Source of the DNA: Lytechinus variegatus
Lineage: Eukaryota > Echinodermata > Echinoidea > Temnopleuroida > Toxopneustidae
Direction of reading: 5' to 3'
Assembly (NCBI RefSeq): GCF_018143015.1
Contig: NC_054758.1
Coordinates: 4,883,501 to 4,947,500, forward strand
DNA: 64,000 nt
Below the pieces are notes generated by a model. The model was not told where the DNA came from, did no database searches, and worked only from the letters and a program-made list of their open reading frames with translations. The stretch's first letter is position 1. The number at the start of each line of letters is the position of its first letter. Position numbers and translations under genes: made by a program. Of the stretch, positions 34,111-45,839 are shown one piece after another.

Positions 34111-36730
34111 GCAACGGTTTCTCTTTTCTTTCCTTCATTGTATTTTTTTCATATAGACTTATAAAATCTGGTAAATGTACATGTATTCGGTATATCCACC
34201 CCCGTACTTAACATAAAAAAAATGTTAGACTCTATCCAGCCGCCCTGGGGGTTAAATAATTAAAAGAAATCGAGATTCGATCAGCAGGCCAAACATTAGG
34301 TTTCTGGTCAGATTTTGACTGAAACATTGTAAGCTTTATTACTTTAAATCAGATAAAAGTGAATTAAAATGGGAAACATTTTTAGTGATTACTAATCACA
34401 CACACGGTCTCGAACAAAGAAAACAAACACAACAAGAAGTGAAGTCAGATATCGGCCAGCCGACTGCTATTCTAATCTCGGCCGGCATAGCGTCACTCAT
34501 GCATGAAAAAAAAAACGGAAAGACAAGACAAATATGAGCGACTGGTGTGGAACATTTTCTACTCCTTACAGTGGCAATCAGCTCACCATCGTCGAGAAGG
34601 ATACCCACTGTCTCCCAATAGATGACCGTCTCAATTAAAAGTTTCGATTCGCTCTAGGGCAATGTCATCGTAGATGAGATTGGTGATGTACAGAATACCT
34701 TCCCTGTCCCTGTCGAATCAATCGGGCTTGATAACTTCAGCATTGGTATATGTATCCAAAGGGATGAACTTGTCTGTCTGCCATCTTTTCTGTTTATGCT
34801 ATACGGCAACCAACAATTAAGACAGCTCACAACTGTCTTAAATTTAGGGTAAAATTCTTAGCCATGTAGTATTTATGGAATACAGACTCTGCATTTTTAA
34901 GAAAAGTTACTTAGCCATTCATCCCAAATCTGTCTTAGTCAGGCAAAAATTCTTAGCCAAATTCTAAGACAAAATTCTTAGCCAATTCTTTATGGAATAC
35001 GCGTTTTGGCTAAGAATTTTGGCTTAGACAGAAAAATAAGACAAAATGCTTAGATTTTTTACTTAAGCATGTTTCATTTATGCAATACGGGCCCAGGTCA
35101 TCAACTGAGCCAGTTTTTGTGGCTCAAGCCGGTGTTGATGGCGAGAGCGTCGACATGGGTGACGATAATGGTGAGGTTTTGTTCAACTTGCTTTCTTTTC
35201 TCTATTTTTCATCATTTTAGCTTAAACTAGGAACAAACATCCTCTGATAAGACAAGAGACAATGAGGATGGGGTCCAAGGTCATCTAGGGATAATGGTAA
35301 AAAATGGTGGGTCTTGTGGTTTCTGAACCGCCTTGTCTTCATATTATTTTTTTAATGTATTAATACAGGTGGAATTGAAACAAAGAAATTAAAAGTTTCA
35401 CGTCGGATGACAGAAGAGGAGTTTCAGGAAAGAGTTAAGGAATTCCTTGGCCTGAAAGGGCGGGATTATGAATATGCCAAGGCGGGGAGAGCAAAAAAGT
35501 ACTGGTGCTTCCCCATCTAAGGTAATCATGTGACCCTCACTGCTTCTTTCTTTTTTTCTATCCAGGATGCCAAGAATGGGAACAGTTTGCAAGAAAACAA
35601 CAACTCCAACATTGTCATAATTGGGAAACCATAAAGATTAAAGACTTCAATGAAAAGAAAGAGAGAAAAATAGCAGCAAAGCAAAGAGAAGAAATGGACA
35701 TCTAATATTTTTAATAAAAATCATGACTATGGAAGTAAAAATATGCATTAAAGTACAATACCACCGATCCCGCTATTTGAAGATCTATTTTAAGGACCTA
35801 CTGAGATATGTGATATTTTTTCTTATCAATTACTTAAAGACGTCACTTTCATTTTCCAAAGGGCAAATGGCGTACTTTTGAGTGCATCACTATTAAAAGG
35901 GTTACCAATTTTCATGAAACGAATGACAACTAATCATAATTGATGAATTAAACAAAGGAAAAACTTGGTTTAATCCTCTGTATTACAAAGAAAAGAGGCA
36001 ACAGTAAAGGTATCTTCAAAGTTGGGATTGTTTCAATTGAGTAAGAAGACCTAACACATAAAGCAAACAACTCTATTTTGAGGCACTGATGCACAATCCA
36101 CGGGCTCCTTCTTGCTCATTGTCCTGTCAGGCAAGTTGGCGTGTTGGTATGGATCCCATCAGGTGCATCCTGCACTATGAAGAGATGAGGAAATGGTCAT
36201 TAATATTAAATCTGATGACGAAAAGGAGGACAGACTGTTTCCAGAACAATCACAACTTTGCATTATTCACCTTCAAGATCAGGAATTGGAGGACATGGAT
36301 GCAAGTACCAAAGAGCATATTAATTAAAAGTGGGAAAATGCTAAATTTTGAGAAAAAAAATCATTTTTTAATTTTTTTTATTTGATCTATTAATATCTAG
36401 AGAAGCTAAATCCAGAGTTTGGGTATAAAAAATGCACTAGAAATACCCTTAATTACCCAATTTAATACCCCTAATTAATTTCTTTTGTATGCTCTATAAA
36501 TAAACAAAATGCCATATTTACTTTCAATCTTTGAACTGTCATAATTTCTTTATTGATTTGCCAATCAATTACAGTGAGTAAGGTATCATTTGAAAGAGTT
36601 TTTCTGCTCTCAAAGAAACACTCAATGTTGCAGTGTTTGCTGCTATCTGTATGTGAGGTTTGTCCAATATCAGCACATGTTGGAGCAGTGATTTGTCATC
36701 CTTGCGATCATTCATACAATTTTCATCAGT
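34111..36730. other. Unassigned sequence with possible small exons
   Basis: A phrase of the type 'tttatggaatac' or 'tttatgcaatac' occurs four times between 34790 and 35090, with 'aattcttagcc' repeats between, probably one repetitive element. At 35370-35513 a frame reads 'ETKKLKVSRRMTEEEFQER' and at 35568-35705 'EKKERKIAAKQREEMDI' before a stop. These charged helices resemble C-terminal exons of a Myb-like transposon accessory gene and may belong to the 33833 exon. Nothing else is recognised. Confidence 0.35.
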
Positions 36731-37250
36731 ATGCCTAAAAAATGACAGAAATACGTAAAAAAACGAAGAAGGATTCAATGGAATCCCGTGGCAAGACATC
36801 AAAAAGGCCAGGAAAGAGGCAAACGAAGATCCATCACCCAAGACAGCTTCAGAAAGGAAGCTAAAGTTGAATAACTCCCCTGCTGCACTAAATTCCAAGC
36901 CTGGTCCCACTCATACCAATCTGCGTCAGGCTTTGGAGGGGAATTATATCAGTGGACCTCTTCTGACAGCTGCCCTTCAAAAGGCTCATGTGTGTCCAGG
37001 AGGTGAGATATTTTTAAATCAGGCATTACTTATGTGTTAAACATCTAATTTAAAGTAAAAAATATTCATTATTATTTACGAATTTTTTGTGTCTTATTGC
37101 AGCCAGGCAAAGCTATCTACTGCACATGCAGCGCAGTCTTATTTTTGTGGTCAATACTTTAGCATCAAAATTTAAATGTAAACAAGTTAAAACTGCATTG
37201 GAATTTGAAAGAGAACCATGAATGGATTGAAGCTGATAAATATTTTGTAA

Positions 37251-38343
37251 ACAAGTGGAATGCCTCTGGCCGTCTCACCTGCATCACGCGGTTCAATATA
37301 GCAGCAGTGCTGACTTGAATACTACTCTAACTCGCACAAGATGTTCAGTGATACATGGTTACTCTTATGTCCACTTTTTATGAACTAGACCAATAAACTT
37401 ACAGAGATATGACGGTTATTCAACAAAAAAACCCAACATGGCCAAAGTTCATTGACCTTTGACCTTGATCATGTGACCTAAAACTGGAACAGGATGTTCA
37501 GTGATACTTGATTACTCTTATGTACAACTTTCATGAATCAGATCCATAAACTTTCAAAGTTATGATGGTAATTCAACAGATACACCCAATTCGGCCAAAG
37601 TTCATTGACCTTTGACCTTAGACATGTGACCTGAAACGTGCACAGGATGTTCAGTGATACTTGATTACTCTAATGTCCAAGTTTAATGAACTAGACCAAT
37701 AAACTTTCAAAGTTATGATGGTAATTCAACAGATACCCCGATTCGGCCAAAGTTCATTGACCCTAAATGACCTTTGACCTTAATCATGAGACCTGAAACT
37801 TGCACAAAATGTTCAGTGATGCTTGATTACTATTATGTCCAAGTTTCATGAATCAGATCCATAAACTTTCAAAGTTATGATGGGAATTCAACAGATATCC
37901 CCAATTCAGCCAAAGTTCATTGACCCTAAATGACCTTTGACCTTGGTCATGTGACGTGAAACTCATGCAGGATGTTCAGTGATACTTAATTAACCTTATG
38001 TCCAAGTTTCATGAACTAGGTCCACATATTTTCTAAGTTATGATGACATTTCAAAAACTTAACCTCAGGTTAAGATTTCGATGTTGATTCCTCCAACATG
38101 GTCTAAGTTCATTGACCCTAAATGACCTTTGACCTTGGTCATGTGACATGAAACTCTAATAGGATGTTCAGTAATACTTGATTAACCTTATGGCCAAGTT
38201 TTATTAACTAGGTCCATATACTTTCTAAGTTATGATGTCATTCCAAAAACTTAACCTCAGGTTAAGATTTGATGTTGACGCCGCCGCCGCCGTCGGAAAA
38301 GCGGCGCCTATAGTCTCACTTTGCTTCGCAGGTGAGACAAAAA
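37251..38343. mobile_element. ~1.1-kb repeat element with internal ~160-bp units, copy 1
   Basis: It starts 'acaagtggaatgcctctggc' and ends 'cttcgcaggtgagacaaa'. GTCTCACCTGC near the left end is inverted as GCAGGTGAGAC at the right end. Inside are about six degenerate units with 'caaagttcattgacc', 'aggatgttcagtgatactt' and 'aactttcaaagttatgatgg'. Five carry TGACCTTTGACCTT (37453, 37606, 37768, 37931, 38123). A GCC-rich hairpin lies near the right end. It is in the intron of the Mutator-like gene. No protein is encoded. Confidence 0.8.
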
Positions 38344-39474
38344 CGGTATGGATTGAGATTTTTAATTTGTATTTCAAACTCAAGTGCATACTACTGCTCA
38401 TGACAAACAATGTGCCCGGCATGGCATCACGTCGCCATCGGTGCACATTCCATCACAAGAATGTTATAGATTACCAATTACTTTGCATGATAGAACAAGG
38501 CTGAACATAATCCTATTGCATGATATTTATGAATCTGTCATGCAATATTGACAAAGGATTATTGTCATGATTGTAATATGAATGAACTAATGAACATGTG
38601 TTTGCATGGTGTTTATATTTCAGGATACCTCATCCCTCTCAAAGACGAGCCTAAGTGAAGTGGGCTGAATACCAACATCGTTCTCCGGTGTTCTGAGTGT
38701 GGTGCCGAGTTCTCCTTTGTGACTTCAGAAAATGTCTTTCGAGGCCATCCAGATGGCAAAAGTGCCAGTATTAATAGGAAGGCAGTCCTGGCAGCATCTG
38801 AAGTTGGACTGGGGAGAGTGGGCTTGGCGGATCTCTCCAGCATCATGAGACCGGCACCACCACCTGAACAGCGGAGCTATCAGCGGCACTTGAAATGTGT
38901 GGCAACAGCTTCTGATCAGGAGATTAGATAAGTTTGTTATAAGCTAATTTTCATATGTGATGCAGTGTTCACTTTAAGACAATAATCTCATACTGAGCCA
39001 ATCAAATATCTGAATAATTATAAAATCTAGATCTTATCTTACGTATAGAGTATAAAATATTTATCATGCAGTGTATAATGTATTTTTGGCCAAAAAAATC
39101 TTTATGACCTGTGCTGATCAAATATCAATCTTGTAACTAATTCTTGGTGGGTTTTCTTCTTTTTTATATTACAGGTATCTGAGGAGCAAATGAGGGAGGC
39201 TGCGAAGCGCCTGAGGGACAAGGCCAGAGAAGAAGACCCCTCAATTGGACCTGAGGATATTGTGGATGTGGCAGTGTCTATGACGGTACATGGCATAAGC
39301 GTGGGCACACGTCGAATCATGGGGTGGGGGTGGTGATATCATTAGATACTGGGGAGGTTTTGTCAAAAGTATGTAAGGAATGCAATGCACGGAAGGGATG
39401 GGATAGGTATAAGAAATGGAAGAGTGAGCATGAGTGTTATAGGGGTCATAGTGGGTCTAGTGGGGCTATGGAAG

Positions 39475-39683
39475 TAGTCCAGATTGGACCTTGTTGTTTG
39501 AAAGTGCCCTTTCCCAAAAGCTAACATAGAGGGCACATGTCTCCCAATCTCTATTCAGCGCCAATCTACTCATCTTGACTCAAGATGAGTAGATTGGCGC
39601 TGAATAGAGATTGGGAGACATGTGCCCTCTATGTTAGCTTTGGGGAAAGGGCACTTCCAAACAACAAGGTCCAAACTGGACTA
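39475..39683. mobile_element. 209-bp near-perfect palindromic MITE, 9-bp TSD (Mutator-type)
   Basis: TAGTCCAGATTGGACC and GGTCCAAACTGGACTA ends with ~100-bp arms. The flanks CTATGGAAG at 39466-39474 and 39684-39692 are identical. The host frame reads 'HSGSSGAME' into the left flank and 'MEAAGAKTLW' out of the right flank, so insertion into the transposase is certain. A 9-bp duplication is typical of Mutator elements. Confidence 0.9.
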
Positions 39684-40590
39684 CTATGGAAGCAGCAGGA
39701 GCTAAAACATTATGGAGTAGGGCAGTAACTAAACATAAATTAAGATTTAAATACATGTTAGGCGATGGGGATAGTAGTGCTTTTAAGGGTGTAGAGGAGA
39801 TTTATGGGGATGGGCATAAGGTACATAAGGTAGAGTGTGTAGGGCATGTAGGGAAACGTGTATAAGGCATTAGATAAGTATCGTAAAGATAAATCGAGTG
39901 AATTGTTAAGTGATGGTAAGAGGGTGGGGCATGATAAGGGCAGACTAAGGGGAACATCAGATACACTATCAATAGGAAGATTAAGTAAATTATATAGGGC
40001 AACAATACGTAGTTATAGTAATAAGGGGGCATTAGATAATGAAGAAGATAAGGTTAGGGCTGTAGAGAAGATGCGCAAGGCAATACTGGCAATCCTGTAT
40101 CACTCAGTAAAAATGAGAAAAAACGGGATACGGTACGTCACCAGTACTGTCCCAAAGAAGGATGGTGTGAGTACAAAAAGACAGGCAAACAGGTCAACAG
40201 AGAGAATCACTTAGACCCTGTGTTTCTCAAAGAGCTGTTGCCTTCATTCACGCGACTCAGTAATCCAGATCTCCTTGAGAGATGCCTCCCAGGTATCACC
40301 CAGAACCAGAATGAGAGCTTCAATGCTCTCATCTGGAAAAGGTGTCCTAAACACCTGTGGAGAGGTCCACGTGTTGTACGCACTGCAGTCAACCATGCGT
40401 TCAACTGTGGCGCAGAGAATGGTCGCAACAGATTTATTTAGACACCTTCGACTCCCAATGGGGATCACACCATTCATGCAGCACGTAAAAGGGATTATTG
40501 TAGATTAAGTAATGCTAAATATAAATCAAGTAAATTAATAAAGAAAATTAGGGAATTGGGTAGGAAAGCTAGGAAAATTAGATTCTTCTA

Positions 40591-41778
40591 GATTTTATAT
40601 TTTCAATTTATCTTCCTGTTGTAAATATTCATTAATAGCTTTATCGAATTTTCAATTTTTTCTGGTGTGTATATATTCATTAATGTTTTTATCAAATTTT
40701 AAATTGCAATTTTATTTTTAATTTTTTTTTGTAAATATGTTCATTTGTAAATATGTTAACTTGTAAATATGTTAACTTGTAAATATGTTTGAACTTAGGA
40801 TGACAGTGTAAAATCTGCCATATCCACACTTCACTGCCACAGCATAAACATGGTATTCAGGGAAGCCGGCTACATTAAACAGATATAGACGCTGGTAGCT
40901 TGGCTTCCCCTCTTTTTTTTTTAATTGTTACAATTTTAATTCACTCTAATTTAATTCAATATATATCCATTTTAATTGTATATTTTATTTGTAATTAAAG
41001 CTATCTGTATATATTGAAAAGAATTTTATCCTGACAGTTTTAAGTTTTTGGATGGTGTGTATGTTGGATGCAGTGCCTGTATGTAATTCGTGTATGCATG
41101 CAAATGTATATCTTTTTATTTTCTTTGTTTTAACAGAAGTATGATTTCCAGGTGGTTGAATAAGTTGGGACACAGATTGAGTGAGAATGGAAAGGTAGAT
41201 TGAGTCCAAATTTGGAAGGATGATTTGTGAATGCCTACTCTAAAACTTGTATGGAACATTTTCTCAAAACAACAAATTGTTTCTGCATAATTAGCTTTAC
41301 GAATATTCAATTAGCAAGTCTGAAATATTATTAGTAAAAAAAAATCATAAAAAAATTTATACAACCAACAGCCATATCCAAATACGGTTTCCACTCTTCT
41401 CTGAGCCGAGTTGTTCTTAATTCATGTACATGTATATCAAAGAGCACCTTCAACGTCAAAAAATGTTAACATGCCCGTTGCGGCGCCCCAGCCACCATGT
41501 CGTCAACTAACCCCCCTGCCCGGCCTCCGGCGCGAGCGCGTGGCTGTATTTTCTATAGCTCAGTGCTAATAGATTTTATATATCATTTACAAAATTATGT
41601 AACAGAATTTTTGGGTAAAGTGCATGGCACACCAAATAATTTGTTGAGAGCTGTACAAGCAGACATGAGAGTACCCATTTTCACTCTAAAAAGTCTATAT
41701 ACATGTAAGGCAGAGAAAATATATATTTCCAAACAATTTCTTCATTTGTCTGAGAAATTAAGTCGAAGTTCTGCAATC
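40591..41778. other. AT-rich intergenic sequence
   Basis: It contains repeated 'aaatatgttaacttgt' near 40735-40790 and a possible chance frame (41497 on) upstream of the Merlin start. Terminal inverted repeats for either neighbouring transposon were looked for and not found. Confidence 0.5.
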
Positions 41779-42725
41779 ATGGCGGCTGCTCAGGCATTGC
41801 CCGACTTGAACGAATTTGAGTCTCTTTCGCTGGCAGAGATTGGGCACAGATTTAAATACAACAGGGATGCCACCAGAGACTGGTGCCGCATGTATAGACT
41901 ATTAGCATCAGAGATGATGTGCCCTGGATGCGGAGGTCGTTGTAGAGAGAGAATGTTCCACCAGGCCATTGACAAAGTTTGCTGGAGATGCCCTGTTGAA
42001 GGATGCCGAAAAGTGACAAACATTAGAAAAGGAAGTTTCTTTGAGAGGAGTCATCTAGAAATTTGGCAAATCCTAGGCATAAGGTATATATGGTCATCTA
42101 GTTGCGGGAAAGCAAGGGTATGTCCCAAGTGAACATTAAAAAAGAGCTTGGAATTGCAGACTATACCGTCGTAGATTGGAAACAGTTTTGCAGGGATGTC
42201 TGTGTTCAGTATTTCTTGAACCACCCTGAACAGCTCAGAGGTCCTGGCGTGCTGGTTGAAATCAACGAATCCCTGTTCCCAAGGAGGAAAACTAACGTCG
42301 GCAGGGCTGTAGCCAAGAAGTGGGTCCTTGGAGGCTATGAGCCAGCATCCAAGAGAGGCTTCCTAGTTGAAGTGCCCCAACGAAATGCTCCAACACTACT
42401 CCCCATCATCCAACAATGGGTAGCACCCGGCAGCACCGTTTGGACTGACATGTGGGCGGCATATCATCAACTGCCCAACTTGAACTATCAACATGGTACT
42501 CTCAACCACACCATCAACTTTGTTGATCCAGCTACAGGGGTAACAACCAACAGAGTAGAGTCGATGTGGCAGCGAGCCAAGGCCAAGTTCAAGGCTCAGC
42601 AAGGACCAACCAACAGAGAACTTGTCGGTGAATACCTGTGAGAGTTCATGTGTTCGCAACGTTTTGCAGATGCTCCATTCTTCCACTTCTGGCACCAGGT
42701 TGCCGTAGATCTATACCCCATTTAG
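41779..42725 (+). mobile_element. Merlin (IS1595/ISXO2-like) transposase, inactive
   Basis: ATG at 41779 ('MAAAQALPDL') leads to a zinc ribbon 'MMCPGCGGRC' ... 'CWRCPVEGCRK', then 'GSFFERSHLEIWQILGI'. After a frame change (about 42085-42110) come 'LGIADYTVVDWKQFCRDVC', 'GVLVEINESLFPRRKTNVGR', 'KKWVLGGYEP', 'GSTVWTDMWAAYHQL', 'HGTLNHTINFVDP', 'TNRVESMWQRAK' and 'FMCSQRFADAPFFHFWHQV', ending TAG at 42725. The order of zinc ribbon then DDE core is that of Merlin elements. Damage: the frameshift, a TGA at 42639-42641 where the family has Trp, and the first catalytic Asp (expected D-E-S) reads Asn. The second Asp (TDMW) and the Glu (VESMW) remain. No terminal repeats were identified. Confidence 0.85.
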
Positions 42726-43025
42726 ATTTTGCTGTAATATTTCCTCAATTTCACTGTTTACGAACATGATTTCTTCATTAATTTAATTTAAAATGCCTGT
42801 TAATCATTAGACATTATACAAAAAAAAAATGTTGCGGTAATTATTTCCACTCTTTGATTCTCTGTTAACATTAACAAGACCCATGACATGGTGTTGCCTG
42901 GGATCAGGGGGATCAATCTGACATCTGAGGATTGGTGGGCATAGATTCATAGTGTCATGGCATCAGTGATACTGTCCATGCTTAACTGAGAGACGATAGT
43001 CAGAGTTAGTCCATTGGGAATAAAG

Positions 43026-43984
43026 ACAAGTGGAATGCCTCTGGCCATCTCACCTGCATCACGCGGTTCAATATAGCAGCAGTGCTGACTTTGAATACTA
43101 CTCTAACTCGCACAAGATGTTCAGTGATACATGGTTACTCTTATGTCCACTTTTTATGAACGAGACCAATAAACTTACAGAGATATGATGGTTATTCAAC
43201 AAAAAACCCCAACATGGCCAAAGTTCATTGACCTTACATGACCTTTGACCTTGATCATGTGACCTGAAACTCGCACAGGATGTTCAGTGATACTTGATTA
43301 CTCATATGTCCAAGTTTAATGAACTAGACTAATAAACTTTCAAAGTTATGATGGTAATTCAACAGATATCCCCGATTCAGCCAAAGTTCATTGACCCTAA
43401 ATGACCTTTGACCTTAATCATGAGACCTGAAACTTGCACAAAATATTCAGTGATGCTTGATTACTATTATGTCCAAGTTTCATGAATCAGATCCATAAAC
43501 TTTCAAAGTTATGATGGGAATTCAACAGATATCCCCAATTCGGCCAATGTTCATTGACCCTAAATGACCTTTGACCTTGGTCATGTGATGTGAAACTCAT
43601 GCAGGATGTTCAGTGATACTTGATTAACCTTATGTCCAAGTTTCTATGAAAGGTCCATCATATATTTTCTAAGTTATGATGACATTTCAAAAACTTAACC
43701 TCAGGTTAAGATTTCGATGTTGATTCCTCCAACATGGTCTAAGTTCATTGACCCTAAATGACCTTTGACCTTGGTCATGTGACATGAAACTTTAATAGGA
43801 TGTTCAGTAATACTTGATTAACCTTATGGCCAAGTTTCATGAACTAGAACCATATACTTTCTAAGTTATGATGTCATTTCAAAAACTTAACCTCAGGTTA
43901 AGATTTGATGTTGACGCCGCCGCCGCCGCCGTCGGAAAAGCGGCGCCTATAGTCTCACTCTGCTTCGCAGGTGAGACAAAAAAA
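43026..43984. mobile_element. ~1-kb repeat element with internal ~160-bp units, copy 2
   Basis: The same start, end and internal units as 37251-38343, with one unit fewer. TGACCTTTGACCTT occurs at 43239, 43402, 43565 and 43759. The right end has a GCC-repeat hairpin and 'cttcgcaggtgagacaaa'. Confidence 0.8.
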
Positions 43985-44029
43985 GGAGGCGGTTGATTTT
44001 CTTTCATTTTTATAAAATAAGAAATATGA

Positions 44030-44480
44030 GCAAAAATAAAACTGACGGCCAACTCCATCGCCTGATGGATAGAATTGATGAAGTTACAACGATTCAGCCA
44101 ATGAAGGAAGTGATGAAAGAGGGAGAGATCCAGGATGACAGCACTGGAGACAGGCATCATCAAATTTCATGAGGAATCATCAAAGGTTGCAGTCATGGCC
44201 CTGACTGACCTCATGTATGACATTATAACCGAGAATTGAGAAGGATGTATCAATGGTTACGGTGGTCAACTTGACCATCCTCGATGCATGCTGATGTCTT
44301 GGGAAGAACAAGTGGATATGTTCTTCCAATTGTCTTGGAGAGATTAACTAAGAAAACCCTTCTCTCCTAGCTACATCAAGTGTACAAAATACATATGATG
44401 TTTGACTGAGAACTAGATGTTGCCATATTAGAAGCAACCAAATCTCTAGAACATGACATGTAAAAGGGATGGGTTTAAGT
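44030..44480 (+). repeat. Partial duplicate of the 45310-45850 gene region
   Basis: 'ccaactccatcgcctgatgg' through 'cagtcatggccctgactgac' and on to 'ctagaacatgaca' repeats 45310-45850 with few changes. The copy starts directly after the 43026-43984 repeat. Its frame ('GQLHRLMDRIDEV') breaks after 'QDDSTGD', so it is a truncated pseudogene copy. Confidence 0.75.
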
Positions 44481-45009
44481 CAGAGACATGGTATTAAGGA
44501 AACCAGGAAAATAACACATAAATTGAACATCAATATTTTCTACAAAGCTTGAATTGAACTTTATTTCCTTTTATTCTTTGTGACATACATGTCATTTTTT
44601 TCCTTCTATTTTGTGTGTTTGTTTTTTCTCTACCTTATCAACTTGCATGCATATTCGGAGATAGCCAGATAAGAACATTGGTTCAAGGAGATGTTGAATT
44701 CCCAAAGAAAAGAAGATACCAGTTCATCATAAATTCAATGCCAGGAGGTACCTGTCAGTCACCACATTGAAAAGGAGCTCTGCCACTTTGAATTCCTTCA
44801 ATGCCCAGCAGTCATCATTGTGCAAGTTGAAACTAACGACATGTATGTCTGTACCAGGGAAAATTGAGTGCATGACCAAAGAGAGGAGCAAATGGGAATC
44901 GAAGAGTATAAACAGGGGTGCATTTTCCTGATCCTCTCCATAGGCACTTGTGCATTTCACTTGTGTACTACTCACCACCTAATGAGTACTTCTACTACTA
45001 CGACTACCC

Positions 45010-45597
45010 ATGATGGCCAGACATAAATCAGCATCATCATCATCACGCATCTCCGATGACACTACTCTGAACACTCCGTGTATGAAGCGAGTACCTGAAG
45101 ATGACGAGTCCTTAAAATGGCCAACACAAAAACGCAAGTGTCCAGACAACACATCACTGGAATTGTCTTCCACCTTACCTGAAAATGTCTTGGCAGTGAA
45201 GGTATGTGCACATTGAATATTCTTTTTATTTATTTGTTACACTTTTTTTAAGGAGGATGACAGCAACGAGGAGGAAAGGCAGCCTGAGATGGAGGAGGAA
45301 GACACAACTGACAGCCAACTCCATCGTCTGATGGATAGAATTGACGCAGTTACAAGGGTTCAGCCAAGGGAGGAGGAGGCGGCGGAGCAGGAAGACACAA
45401 ATGACAGCCAACTCCATCGACTGATGGATAGAATCAACGCAGTTACAAGGTTTCAGCCAAGGGAGGAAGCGATGAAAGAGGGAGAGATCCAGGATGACAG
45501 CACTAGAGACAGGGCTCAGCAAATTCATGAGGAATCATCAAAGGTTGCAGTCATGGCCCTGACTGACCTCATGTATGACATTATAACCGAGAATTGA
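45010..45597 (+). CDS. Two-exon gene of unknown function, apparently intact (178 aa)
   Basis: Exon 1 is 45010-45201, starting 'MMARHKSASSSSRISDD' and ending at aag|gtatgt. A 51-bp intron ends in tttttttaag. Exon 2 is 45253-45597 (TGA), phase 0. The product is hydrophilic, with a Ser-rich start, a basic stretch 'PTQKRKCPD' that could be a nuclear localisation signal, an acidic linker, and two copies of a ~40-residue block ('DSQLHRLMDRIDAVTRVQP' and 'DSQLHRLMDRINAVTRFQP'), probably helical. No known domain is recognised. The final 'VAVMALTDLMYDIITEN' is also present in the decayed duplicate at 44030. It is followed by pieces of a transposon-type gene, so it may be the N-terminal portion of one. 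The short intron is unusual but both splice sites are good. Confidence 0.5.
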
Positions 45598-45839
45598 GAA
45601 GGATGTATCAATGGTTACGGTGGTCAACTTGACCATCCTCGATGCATGCTGATGTCTTGGGAAGAACAAGTGGATATGTTCTTCCAATTGTCTTGGAGAG
45701 ATTAACTAAGAAAATCCTTCTCTCCTAGCTACATCAAGTGTACAAAATACATATGATGTTTGACTGTGAACTAGATGTTGCCATATTAGAAGTAACCAAA
45801 TTTCTAGAACATGACGTGAAAAAGGGATGGGTTAAAGAT

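Larger units (their letters stand above)
36731..40590 (+). mobile_element. Mutator-like DDE transposase gene, decayed, interrupted by a MITE
   Basis: The first exon runs 36731-37002 (start 'MPKK', basic; ends 'ALQKAHVCPG'), with a phase-1 intron to 38624. The second exon opens 'GYLIPL', then 'LRCSECGAEFSF', 'ASINRKAVLAASEVGLG'. A third block from about 39175 has 'EEQMREAAKRLRDKA'. The core follows with 'DGTWHKRGHTSNHG' and 'VVISLDTGEVL', 'CKECNA', 'HSGSSGAME', 'YMLGDGDSSAFK', 'VECVGHVGKR', 'QYCPKEGWCEYKKTGK', and a basic tail ending TAG at 40588-40590. DGTW and GDGD carry the expected catalytic aspartates. Lesions include a TGA in the second exon (after 'KDEPK'), a lost base before DGTW (about 39280), a lost base after 'YHSVK' (about 40110), an in-frame TAG near 40438, and the MITE at 39475-39683. 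The intron has taken in a 1.1-kb repeat. Confidence 0.7.

Noticed and set aside
43879-44163. Minus-strand 94-codon frame
   Set aside because: It spans the end of the DR1 repeat and the antisense of a decayed duplicate.
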